Assembly (NCBI GenBank): GCA_011947345.1
Contig: JAAVTG010000540.1
Span: 248,001 to 312,000, forward strand
Direction: 5' to 3'
Length of the DNA: 64,000 bases
DNA from: Phytophthora quininea
Lineage: Eukaryota > Oomycota > Peronosporomycetes > Peronosporales > Peronosporaceae
Each line of letters begins with the position of its first letter. The stretch's first letter is position 1. Of this stretch, positions 20,681 to 30,904 are shown piece by piece. A program made the translations under genes and the position numbers. The notes under the pieces were generated by a model, which saw only the letters and a list, made by a program, of their open reading frames with translations, was not told the origin of the DNA and ran no database searches.

Positions 20681-21950
20681 TCAGTACCGAACAATCTTGG
20701 TCGAAGCAAAAGTATAGTTCTCTTCCACCAGCACGTCCTGCAAGTGTTGGGAGTGCTCTCGAAGTTTCCAGCTCAGGTTCTTAAGCACGACATTCTGAGC
20801 GTACTCGACGTCTTCGGCTCGCGCCGAAGGTTCCACGCTGCGGTCCATGTACATTTGCTCGCACACGCGCACGACCGACGCGTTTTGGTCAGTCTCGGAT
20901 CGAGTAATGATCGTCCAGCATTGGTCTCGGAATTGTAGGCCTTCGTCGGTGAGAGTCATGAGGTCGGCCTTGATAATCACGATGCGATTGGGCTCGACGT
21001 ATTTGCGGAGAAACTGCACGCCTTTGACTTGTTTTACGTACGATTGGCACTGCAGCGTGAGGATCCAATTCTTCTCACGCGAATCGGGTTGGCTTCCGTT
21101 CATCTGCAGCATCAAATGGTTAGATCGAGGGAGATCAAGTAAAAAGCGCTATCAGTTCGTACGTATCGTCCCCATTTTTCAGGACATGGGCGGTGTGTGG
21201 TCAAGTCCTTCCAGCAGATGAGCGCCGCCGCTTCCATCGGACACCCCATGGGCGTCGTCGAGATGGCCTCTGCCGTTTTGCCCAGACCTTTGACGTGTTT
21301 CATTTGCATACTGCAGTTGATCGCTGGCGGGGTTCTGGACTGGAACAACGAGCCGGAATCTCGGTAGTGCTGAGCTACTTTTTGTTCGAGGTGGTCCATG
21401 ATGGCTTTGCCGTTTTCAAAGGCATTGAATGAATACCTTGACGTCGGCTCGTTGACAAACACAAAGTCGATGCCCTGAAGCACCGTTTTCTTCTGCAACA
21501 CGCGTCGGAAATTCTTATCCACATTGACTTGGAGCGCCAGAATCTCCTTCAGCTTGCGGTTGGCCTCCTCCGCTCGACGTCGCTTGTTGTACTCGATCTT
21601 GACGAGCTGTTTCCACTTGGATTTAGTCGCTGAATCCAATCCACCCGCTAGACTCGTGGCCATAGAAGGTGATCGCATGACCTTGAGCTGCTCGATTTGC
21701 AGCTCCAGTTCTCGAACACGGTCCCGCAGGTTTAGCAACTCTGCTTTCTTGCGCTGCTGCACGCGAGTCGTGTAGCCCGGAGGGTTCGATCGTCGCTTCC
21801 GCTTTGGAGCTCGGGATTTTGCCACGGGGTGGACAGTTCCCGAATCCGAAGACGAGTCGTTGGACTGCACTCCGTCGTCGAAAGAGTCGATGAAGGCGAT
21901 GGCCTCGGCCACGGTCGCAAAGTCCTCGTTGCCAGTCTCCAAAAGTTCAT
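20681..21950 (-). pseudogene. bZIP-like gene b, left copy (1-bp deletion after start)
   Basis: Two exons: about 21,950-21,164 and 21,103-20,681, with a 60-bp GT-AG intron. Relative to the intact third copy, one base is missing just after the ATG (AACTTTTGG against AACTTATTGG), shifting the frame at codon 3. The rest of exon 1 is open and encodes the basic region (PKRKRRSNPPGYTTRVQQRKKAE) and a leucine-rich helix. Exon 2 ends near STKIVRY. The family's usual first intron, between the coiled coil and GIDFVF, is absent. A downstream in-frame start cannot be excluded. Confidence 0.75.
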
Positions 21951-22263
21951 TTGCTTTGACGTTCGCAAATTGCCGAATGATGTGTGTGGTGCAAAGTCAC
22001 GTCGAACCACGTGAGCGAGTTTACGGGGAGAGATTGACGTCGGTGATTGCAGATTAGCACGTTCTCCGTGTGACTGAGTTTCTCCTGCTGTTTATGAAGG
22101 CAAATGTTGATGGGGCAGAGGCGTCTCTCAGCTGACTCAATACAATAGTAAATTCGCCCAGGCTGGTTATTTCGTGCGGAGATTTCTTCCAATCAAAAAA
22201 ATGATAAGCAGTAAGGAATCATGCTCAAAAACAAAGTCGATATTTTGTATTACTTTCCAACCT

Positions 22264-23666
22264 CTAACATATTCCCTCCATCAACCTCTGCGAGGTTGCT
22301 TCGTCCATTCCTCTAGCCGACTCGATCAGGAACTCTTGCAGAAACTGTGCGTGGGCTCGCATCTTCAAACTCCAAGTCTCGAACGCAACCTCCCGGAGAT
22401 ACTCAACGTCTTTCGGACTGGCAGTCAAGTCCTTGTCCCCTTCCATGAAGAGCTGGACGAAGAACTTCACCTCACAGGCCTCAGCTGGATTTGTCTCCGA
22501 TTGAGACAGAACCGTCCACGCGTAGCAACCGAGATGCATCCCATCCGTAGGCAGCAACATCTTGTATGCCCGCGCCAACACGATGCGACTCTCCTCCTCG
22601 AACTTCCGCATGAACTGCAGTCCGTTCACTGGCGTCGCGCCGTCTTTGCCTCGCAGAATCTGGTCAAAGTTCTTCTGCATCGAGTTATGCTCGCTCGTTT
22701 GCATCTAAAGGCACAGCATTAGTCCCCATTCACGAGAGTTTTGAATATCGCAGCACTTACGTAGCGATAGGATTTGTCGGGATATACTCGGAGCGTAGTG
22801 AGCTCCTTCCACAGCGCATCACTCGCAGTCTCCATCGAACAAGCAAGTGGAGCAGTTAACTGGATCTCGACGGTGGTGCCAAGGTGCCGATCAAGTCTGC
22901 GCTTCATCTGGCTGCTAACACCCACAGCCTCCGTGCCCACTGGAAACACAACCGATGACCCCAAGTACATGTCCGCTACCTTCTTCTCCAGCTGTGCCAT
23001 GATGACTTGGCTGTTGTCGACTGCAGGCAGCGGGTCCTGCAAGCTTGGCGTCATCCCTAACACGTACTTCATCCCCTAAAGAAGCACACCAACCATCAGC
23101 AAACGGCAGTTGAAGCTCCTACAGCTTAGCAATACACAAACCGTGAGTATTGACTTCCTCGTGACCAGCGCTCGCAGGGCGTCGTCGACTTTGAGCTGGT
23201 TGGCCAGCACCTCCTTCAGTCTACGGTTCGTCACCTCGGACTGTTGTCGCCTGTGGAACTCAATCATCGCCATCTCCATCCACTTGCAGTCTGCTTTCTG
23301 TTTGAGCTGCTCGACGTGCAATTCGAGGGGTTTTGTGCCAATGGCTCGAGTCTTCTTGAGCTGTTCCAATCGGAGCTCCAGCGCTTCTGCCTGCTCTCGA
23401 AGCTGCTGCATCTCGGCCTTCTTGCGGTGCAAAAGTCTCGTCGAATAACCTGCGGGGCTCTTTGATCTGCGTCTGCGCTTGGACTTTGTCGGCTGCTTAG
23501 TTTCTATAGTGTTTGCAGTGACTGGGAGTCGGTCGTCTGCAACGGGAGAGCTGGCGTTGTCGCTGCCGCTGCCGCTAGTGCTTCCGTTGGTGTTGTCATT
23601 GTCGTACGAGTCGATGAAGGCCAGTGCTTCGGCCACCGTGGCCGCCTCAGGCTCCAAGAAGTCCAT
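22264..23666 (-). CDS. M96/bZIP-like gene E, left copy (intact)
   Basis: Three exons: 23,666-23,142, 23,075-22,761 and 22,704-22,264. All are in phase 0 with GT-AG introns of 66 and 56 bp, giving 426 residues. An acidic N-terminus (MDFLEPEAATVAEALAFIDS) leads into a basic region at residues 61-84 (KSKRRRRSKSPAGYST...HRKKAE) and a coiled coil to about 105. A C-terminal module is shared by all family members (KSYRY, NGLQFMRKFEEESRIV, YAWTVLSQSE). The layout suggests a DNA-binding or regulatory protein. Phytophthora relatives are annotated as the M96 mating-specific family, but the function here is inferred only. The right-arm twin differs by Q/R in exon 3. Confidence 0.85.
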
Positions 23667-24250
23667 GACATGCGAGCAATACCGCCAGGGAAGGCAAACG
23701 CAGGTTTTTGCTTTTTGGAAAAATGGCTTTTGGGGTACCCACCCACCCCAACAATATTTTTGGAATTTGCAGGTTTTTCATTAAAGGCTTATGGAGCAAG
23801 TTTAGCCAGATACCTGGCCTGTAAGTGCACACTCCAACATCAAGAACTTGTACGTGCTGTATAACTGGTTGTAGAATATGTATGGCGTAATAGCGCAAGG
23901 CCTCGAAGATGCAGCTTGATTTTTTGATGGTACTGTAAAAATTGCTCACTCGACCACCAAAATATCGACACTTTTGAGCCTTGTGATTGGTTGATCCGTC
24001 GAATCTGATTCTGGGGGTTTTCGTCAAGATGGAATACCCACCCCATTTCATCCACCCACCCGTAGAAAAGTAATTACCCACCCCTACTCGTAAAAAAATG
24101 TCGCTTTTTGCCATCCCTGAATACCGCAAGTTCGAAAATGTCCACGCGAACCTGGTCAAAGAAAATGTCGCAGGTTGTGATTGGCGGTAATTCGACCTTC
24201 AAGCGGTTTGATTGGCTCAAAAGATCTTTCCTTTGTTTTGGCAATTTTGC
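23667..24250. other. Upstream region of gene E (left), C-rich motif pairs
   Basis: No gene seen. Runs such as CCCACCCACCCC occur near 23,740 and 24,050. They read GGGTGGGTGGG on the gene's strand and are about 300 bp apart. They may be the ends of a small inserted element or G-quadruplex-prone promoter DNA. The region is mirrored at 34,904-35,486. Confidence 0.4.
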
Positions 24251-24789
24251 TCATTTCGCTGAATTCACCGCTTCTGGGGAGGAGTCATGTTCATGTACTC
24301 TGCATTTGGCGACTGCTTGCCCTGCAATACCACAGTTGTAGCATGGTGACGCTGGGTTCTTGCCTGCATGATGCACCAGTAATTCTGTCCTCACCCAGTT
24401 AATGAACCGGATCCTATCCAGGACTTGCGGGCAGCCGGATCCGTTGAAATAGATTTCCCGACTTTGGTTCTTGGTAAGTGGTGAACGTCCCTTTGAACTG
24501 CGACCGAATAAACGCATCGAGTGAGGGTTTGCCCAGAAATCTTGGCACATTCAAGAGCTTGATGCGGTATCTGTCATGAGGCCTCCCGTTTTTATTCCAT
24601 TGGCTCCTATTTGTCTGTCCCACACCATTTCTGCCTGTTGTTCGGGAAGTGGAAGTGTTGGTAAGTCTATCTAACTCGAGTTTCTTCCCTAGAGTGTGCG
24701 CTGTGCAAGCCCGTCCAAGTTGAGTGTCTTCTGAAGGAGTTCCGGTTGCGACTGATCGATGTGACCGGTCACGCGCTGATTCAAAAGTA
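24251..24789 (-). pseudogene. Retroelement ORF1/gag-like fragment, left copy
   Basis: Overlapping minus-strand frames (24,251-24,550 and 24,414-24,812) encode a basic stretch followed by RFLGKPSLDAFIRSQF and a C-terminal zinc-knuckle-like motif, CYNCGIAGQAVAKC. The knuckle spacing is CX2CX4-X-X4C, but the usual His is Gln. This resembles the nucleic-acid-binding protein of LINE-like or LTR retroelements. The frames are shifted relative to each other and no reverse transcriptase follows. The pogo-like P1 element adjoins its N-terminal side. Confidence 0.45.
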
Positions 24790-26492
24790 ACGAATTTTAC
24801 CAAATAACGCACCGTATATTAATGCTTTATAAAACCATCAGCACTACTCAGGGAATACAAAATGGATACGGTGCACAACACTTCTCACTACACAGATGCC
24901 TCGGAGTCCCAGATCGTGAACTCATTCATGTTTTCCAGAATCTCTTCTCCAACGTCGTCGCTTTCAGACTCCTCATCACGCGAAAGCCACTTTCGGCAAA
25001 ACAGGTCACCATAGACGTCATGGCGACCGATGTACCAATCCTCATAGATTGGCGAAAAGCCAGCTGCTGCAAATGAACGACTCACAACTTCATCTGGTAC
25101 GGCTTTCCACGCCATTTGGACCCACTGGGGGTCCAAACGGCGTGGAAAGCCGACATCCTCGACAGGTGGCTGCTTTGGATTGCCAGCTTTCGTGTACACG
25201 ACACGGTCCGACGATTTCCACTCGTCAATGATCACCGGGAGCTTGCCTTTGAACGACTTGTAGATGCCGATGTCGCCGGCCTGCACATACGGCGCCAAGC
25301 CGCCAGGAATGACGAACATCTGCAGGTCCTTTTTCACAGCTCGCGTCTTGACGGCCTTGGACGTGTGCGCACGAATCGAGTCCCAAACAATCGCCTTTCC
25401 AGGCGTACTCGCATCAAAAATGGGGGAAACACGAGATCGAGCCACTTGATTAGCAGCTGGGAATCCATCCACGCTCGTTTCTGGTAGGTCACGTACGTGT
25501 TGCCGATCCGCTCGACCAATCCATCGTGATTAGCGCCTTTCCAGACAATCAGAGGCGGCAGTTTTCGTCGTGATGCAGTCACCGCAAACACGGCAGCTAT
25601 GCGCATAGACGCAAAGCCAGTTGACTTGAGCACAACATGGCGAGCTCCCGTGACGTCGACAGTCTGGCGGCGTGGGTCTTCGAAGTAAACTGCTGTTTCA
25701 TCCATCAGCACTGTGTGATCCATGTTGAGTCTGTCATTGCGAGCTTCTAGGAACTCCATGTGGCGCGCGGTTCTGTCCGTTAAGGCATTGTCCGTCAGAA
25801 CGGTCAGATTTGTAGTCCGACGTAGCGAAAGATCGTATCGGTGCATGAACCCGTCCATCCACTTGCTTGACCCAAAGAATTGAGTGTTGCCAAGCTTGTC
25901 TTGAGCGAGGTGCTTGCCCATCTCGGCAATTAAGTCCCTCGTAACCTTCTTCTTCTCCGAGCGGAGGTACAGCACACGATCGAAGATCATGTCCTCCACC
26001 TCGGCGAGGCGAGGGTTTGCGCCAGCCCCTTTTAAGCGCAGGTTGCTGACAGGAGCGCTCTTGATCGAATCTTTCTGCTTCCACCAGTAGCGTACTTGGG
26101 CGCCAGAAATCTTCCAGCCGCGCTCGTTCTGGAAGTACGTAGCGGCGCGGGTTGGGACTTCTCCATTTTGTTCAATCCACGTCACGACCCTTTTTCTCGG
26201 CCGTGGACTTGGCTACACGGGAGCGAGGCATGGTGGTCTGGAGCGGAGGAACGAAGGGAAGGTGGGGTGTGGGGGTGATGCTTGCTAGACACGGTGGATT
26301 GAATAATAGTGGCGCAGATAACTTCGTTTTGCTGGGTGACATGCAGGAAAAATCGACGTGAGGCCTGCAAGTGACCACGCCCATGGTATACAATTTGAAG
26401 TAGGTGCTATAGGTTCCGGCCGCTCCCAAATTCAATCAGATTTGGCGGGTTGTGTTCAATTGGGAGCAGGTACACAAATCGGTAAAATCCGT
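24790..26492 (-). mobile_element. pogo-like DNA transposon P1, left copy
   Basis: A 1,703-bp element with terminal inverted repeats ACG(G/A)ATTTTACC and a flanking TA dinucleotide on each side, the usual pogo/Tc1-mariner target duplication. It encodes a DDE transposase on the minus strand. It is mirrored at 32,662-34,364 in the right arm with the same breaks. Confidence 0.75.
24888..26231 (-). pseudogene. P1 transposase (pogo/CENP-B-like DDE), frameshifted
   Basis: The start MPRSRVAKSTAEKKG is one base out of frame with the following TWIEQNGEVPTRAATYF, a CENP-B/psq-type helix-turn-helix. The main frame (26,185-25,334) runs through the second DNA-binding segment (FGSSKWMDGFMHRY) to the first catalytic Asp (LMDETAVYF). 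A second frameshift near 25,430 moves to the last frame with the second (VWDSIRAHTSK) and third (AGDIGIYKSF) Asp. The C-terminus is acidic and ends at 24,888. The same two breaks are in the right-arm copy, so P1 was already dead before the inverted duplication. Confidence 0.8.
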
Positions 26493-26800
26493 TATAAGAG
26501 TTGTCTTCAACTTATGGATAGCGATCCCACGAACACTTCGTCATGGGGACCATATGAGACCTGCCACATCGTCTCAAGCAATGTTCCGCCGTTTCAATGG
26601 CGTTGCACGATGGCCGAACACGATTTTGAATGGTAGGATTTAATTCTACCAGGAAGGCAAGGCGCGATCCCACAGCAAGTCCACCAAAGATGAGCCGAAA
26701 TGTACATGACAGGAAGCAGGCAGCGGCGCAACCAGATCATTCTCAATAATACCTTGTGCATATACACATTGATACTATTGTTGAACTTTTAAGTTGGCTT
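26493..26800. other. Spacer between P1 and M96-like copy B
   Basis: About 300 bp without a recognisable gene. It mirrors 32,354-32,661 downstream of copy C, so it is the shared 3' flank of copies B and C. Confidence 0.5.
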
Positions 26801-27267
26801 TCACGCCACGGAATTGCCTTGTCCCTTTTCGACCATCATGTCTTGCAGCCACACCGAGTACGTTCTCATCTTGGAGCTCCAGGCATCCAGCCCGATCTCT
26901 TCAATATACTTGACGTCCTTCTCTCGAGCCGAAAGCCCCTCCTGGGTCTCCACAAACAACTGCAAGTAGAACTGCACGTCGCTCTGATGGACTGGGTCCG
27001 TCTCGGACTGCGAGACGATCGTCCACGCGTGGCCTCGCAGATGCAGCCCCTCGGTCGGTAGCAGCAACTTGTACGCTCGCACTTGCACGACACGCTCGGC
27101 TTCCTCGAACCGCTGCATGTACTGCAGTCCGTTGACGGTGGTGGTGCCGAATCGGCTTCGCAGCGTCATGTCGAACCCCTTGGCCATGGCGTCGGCTCCT
27201 TTCGCAGTCATCTAGACCAGTCACGGCAAGGGAACACAAGGAGTCAGGATTGACAACCTCAGCAACC

Positions 27268-27304
<37 letters not shown>

Positions 27305-27796
27305 ACAATGACAACACGCACGTAGCGGTAAGACTTGTCCGGGTACGTTCGTAGTGTGCCCAACTCCTCCCACAGAATATCGCTGGCTTGCTTCATGGGA
27401 CAGTCGACCGGAGCTCTCGCCACGATCTCCATCATCCGATCTCGGTACATGTCGACGGTGAGCTCCATTCTGCAGCCGAAGGTCGGCAGTCGTTCTTTTG
27501 GGAAGACGGCCGCGCAGTCGTAGTACAGCTGCGAGACTCCACTGGAGAGCTGCTCCATGAAGACGGGGGCGTTGTCGAGACGAAGATTAGCTCGAGTGTC
27601 TTTGGTGGGGCCATTGAACACATAATCGAGTCCCTACAGTTGTGCACAGCAAGAAAGGCAAAACACGTCAGTTGCGAGATGGTACCGGTATCTACGACCG
27701 AAGGAAAAGCACCTACCGCCAGCGTCTCCTTCTGCTGCAGGACCGTCAGCATCGCGTCGTTTAACCTCTGCTGCTTCTCCACGCTGTACTTGAGTT
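26801..27796 (-). pseudogene. M96-like family I, copy B (5'-truncated)
   Basis: Exon 3 (27,211-26,801) and exon 2 (27,633-27,322) are open and nearly identical to copy C. Only the last 79 bp of exon 1 (27,796-27,718) remain. Homology stops at AACTCAA, beyond which lies unrelated DNA leading to the pogo-like element. Exon 2 encodes GLDYVFNGPTKDTRANLRLD to KSYRY. Exon 3 starts MTAKGADAMAKGF and ends GNSVA. The acidic start, basic region and coiled coil are lost. This truncation point is the inner boundary of the palindrome's left arm. Confidence 0.8.
27266..27302 (-). repeat. (AAC)n microsatellite in intron 2 of copy B
   Basis: An AAC run about 37 bp long on the plus strand. It is the longest of the four family I copies, and the position relative to the splice donor is the same in all. 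Confidence 0.9.
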
Positions 27797-27911
27797 TCTC
27801 GCAAAGGTAAAGTTCTTGTATTATATGGCGTTCAATTTCGTTTTGATGTTTTTTTCTTCGAATCCTTATATCTTTTGTCATGTTGCATTGGCAATCTACC
27901 CAACTCAGATA
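27797..27911. other. Junction filler at inner palindrome boundary
   Basis: 115 bp between the cut end of M96-like copy B and the pogo-like element. No gene or repeat is recognised, and no copy is seen elsewhere in the window. Confidence 0.4.
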
Positions 27912-29995
27912 CCGTATTCTTCCTGTCAAAAGCGTCATTACATGTGCACATTAGGATAAGGCAATGAAGTGTACAAGAGACCAGTCATGTACACTTTAAC
28001 GTTGAAGCAGCAAAATGGATGGGATGCATTGAATGGTCACAGGCTAACAAGAAGCTCGCTGTTGCTGTTGTCATCGCTGTAGACATTGGCAGCGTCGTCA
28101 TCAGAGTCTACAGCACTCATCTTGCGAGATCTGCCTTGGAGTTGGAGAGCACGTAGACAATCGATCACGGCGGACATGTCTGTCTGATTGTTCGTCTGAA
28201 TCTCCGGTGCACGTCGAGTGTCGTTCAAAAGTCCCACCCTTTTGAAGCCATTTTGAATAGTACACGGGGTCAAGTCGTGCCACGCCTCGCTGATCCATAT
28301 CGCTGTGTCTGTCCTGGTGGGAGCTCGGAGCTGAAAGCTCCTTGACTCCTGGGTTTGTCGCTGGGATTGTGTGGGCTGCGCTATCATATCGTCCTCGCTG
28401 TCGCTTGTGTCGCTGCAAACTGCCTCTCTCGCTTCATACGCCTCGGGCACGAAGAACTCTCGGCCCTCACCAATTTCTCCGCTACAGATACTTGCGCTCA
28501 TATCCAACATCTGCTGCGCTGCTAGTGCATCTTCGTTCTGCGTGACCTTCTGTCGCTCCTCTTGTAGGTGGTGATCACGAATTTGCCGCTTCATTTGCTC
28601 CACCCATCGCTCCCGCAGCCGATCTTTAAGAGGCTTATTCCACGCAATGTCAGCAGGCTGACATACGTATGTGTACCGTGGCGGCACCTTCATCAATAAG
28701 ACGTTGATTGATTCAGCGTAATGGACGAATTCTTGGGTCCAATGACCCGAGAAGTCATTCCATAGCAAGAGTACAGGATCCTCAATATTTTGGCGATCTG
28801 CAAAAAATAACGCAGAAACGTGAGCGATAATTTAGACGCCCACCACGCGTTTTCGTTGCCGTAGATAACACAGTCGGATTTTTCTTGCAAACCCTTGATC
28901 TCCTTCCAAACTCGTCTACCGAAGCCGTGCCGATGTTCATCGTTGGCAACCTTCGTGGCTGGAACTCGCGAGGGTTTGCTCTTGAAGACAAGAAACGGAC
29001 TGTACTTGTTGCCCTGTGAGTCGCCTAACAGCATCGCTGTTGCTCGTTCTTTCTCTTTTCCAGCACACTTTATCCACACTGTCTTGACACCGCGGTGATC
29101 AATTGTTCTACGAGGCAAATACTCAAAACAAACAGCTTCGATGTGTCAGTAAGCAGTTTGAGTAGATGAGAACAAAATCGTACCAGTCTGGTCCGCATTA
29201 AACACTTGTGTGATTCCATGTTCAACGATTGTACGGTGGACGCGCGCGCTGAATTGAAGTGCTGCCTTCTCGGCATCTGCTGGAGTCGTCTGACCCTGAC
29301 GAGTGCGTGTACGAATAGAAAGTCTGTGGCGACGCATAAACTTCTTCGCCCAGGAGTAAGAGCCGCGAAATACTGCCGCAGCTTGGGACATCTCTTTGGC
29401 TATTTCAACTCCTTTCGCGCGCAACATATTCAACGAGACTGGCATACCATCACGGCGCATACTGTTTATCCACAGCACTATCTGCTCTTCCAACCCCTTC
29501 GACAGCAACGTAGCAGTTCCAGAATGCCTGAGTTTGCGATGCGAGCTCTTGCCGTTGGCACACATAGCAAATATCGCGACTCGATTCTTGATCCACTTTC
29601 GGACTTGCTTCTTCTTGCTGCGGATGTCGTCGGGGTCTCCAAAAACGACGTAGATTGCGTCCTCTAGGCGTCGTTCTTTGAGAAAGTGCTCGATGCACCT
29701 CTTTTCTCCGCGTAAGCTACGGATACGCGCATGTGTCGGTTGGGCACTCGACCATCCCCTCCAACACAAGGTCTTCCTGCCATAGTGGTAGTTGTAGAAT
29801 GAACGAGAGTCCGCTGCTCGCTGCGCTTGCTCGTTGTTGGCCACTCGAATTGAATGGACTCGGCCACAGCAGCACCGGCTGTTGAAGTGGCTCTTATGAC
29901 AAGCAATTATCTGATTAGAGAAAACTTGCGTGTCTGATTGGCTCCGCCGTGGCGGCGCTTATGACAAGTCGACGCCTATGACAAGGGGAATACGG
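27912..29995 (-). mobile_element. pogo-like DNA transposon, spacer copy
   Basis: A 2,084-bp element. The left terminus is CCGTATTCTTCCTGTCAAAA and the right terminus, reverse-complemented, is CCGTATTCCCCTTGTCATAG; 20 of 25 positions match over the repeat. A TA precedes the left end, while CA follows the right end, so the TA duplication is incomplete. The transposase gene is on the minus strand. The 5' end is duplicated at 1-272. Confidence 0.72.
28037..29844 (-). pseudogene. pogo-like transposase, spacer copy (nearly complete)
   Basis: The first exon (29,844 to about 29,190) encodes an N-terminal domain with a psq/CENP-B-like DNA-binding region (SWAKKFMRRHRLSIR). It ends at the first catalytic Asp (FNADQTG), directly before a GT-AG intron of about 50 bp. 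The second part starts VCFEYLPRRTID and carries a second Asp (LLWNDFSGHW) and a third (CQPADIAWNKPLK). The acidic tail ends NSELLVSL. No ATG opens the frame: the codon at 29,844 is GTG. A missing T in a run near 28,800 shifts the frame before LLLWNDF. The protein is therefore probably not made, although the element is otherwise well preserved. Confidence 0.75.
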
Positions 29996-30904
29996 CAAAT
30001 GACTTCTAGCATTGTTTTGAGCTGAAGTTGGAAGGCACGAAATTGCTAACGTTTGAACTTCAATCGCGAGAGTGCATGAACAGTGCCGAATTACCGTATT
30101 AGCTGCCGGTGGCTCGCAAGTTTGCGTTTGAACTGACGTTAAAACCGCTTATCCTCGAGCAGTATTGTTTAGAATTGCTGCAGTCCTGACCAGGTAGTAG
30201 AGACTGAGTGTTTAGTAAATTTACCATTAACTAGGATGCTTGCAGTGGCCTAATAGGCATCGTTTGTACAAGAGAAAACAAGAATTAACCTCAACAGTGT
30301 CAACCGTGAATGGATTTAATGGCTGATCTGCTACTTTGCCATTTCTCCACTATCGCTCATCAGTGTCGACGGTGCTGCAAGCCCCACTCTCCATGTATGT
30401 CGCTTCTAGCATTCCTACAGTATCAATGTGATTGCATTGTTCTTGATGTACAGATAAAGATTTTGGGAATGGTCGATACCAATTATTTTGTCCAAGGTGG
30501 CATTTCTCAATGAGCATGCTGAATTTACGCATAGCCAGCTCGGATTCATCATCGCAGAAATTTCGAGCTATCAACTGCAAGGTCCATCGGCACGATGAAT
30601 CCTCAAATGTTGTGAGTCACAACAGAAACAACAATGAATCGCTGTCTGACTCACGAAATGCAGCTGGCCCATCGCAGTAGTACAAGCAATTCTCCATCGC
30701 ATAAAACTTTTGATCCTCGGATAGTATGTCAGCGTTGCGTGTAGAGTCTGGCTGCGCACGAAAAATTTGGTCAGCAAAAGTAAGGGTTAGCGTTCGTCGT
30801 TCACGAATCGTGAGTCATAATCCCAGATTCTCCGTAAACCCCCTCTTCACTGCGCGTGAATCGTCTCATTTGGGAATTAGCCTTCGAGCTCCAACACCGG
30901 CAGC
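29996..30904. other. Upstream/promoter region of M96-like copy C
   Basis: No gene seen. It is nearly identical to 273-1,181 upstream of copy A. Confidence 0.5.

Larger units (their letters stand above)
1875..27796 (+). repeat. Left arm of giant inverted duplication
   Basis: Matched feature by feature to the right arm. The sum of mirror coordinates is constant within blocks: about 55,638 before the copia element, 55,655 after it, 63,041 after the Ngaro element, 62,307 after bZIP-a and 59,154 after bZIP-b. Each jump corresponds to one identifiable indel. The outer limit lies inside exon 2 of M96-like copies A and D. The inner limit lies in exon 1 of copies B and C, at a shared AACTCAA. With the large insertions and the deletion set aside, both arms are close to 18.5 kb. 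Confidence 0.95.

Noticed and set aside
27266..27302. CRISPR-like or minisatellite array
   Set aside because: It is a simple AAC microsatellite in an intron. No direct repeats with spacers occur anywhere in the window.
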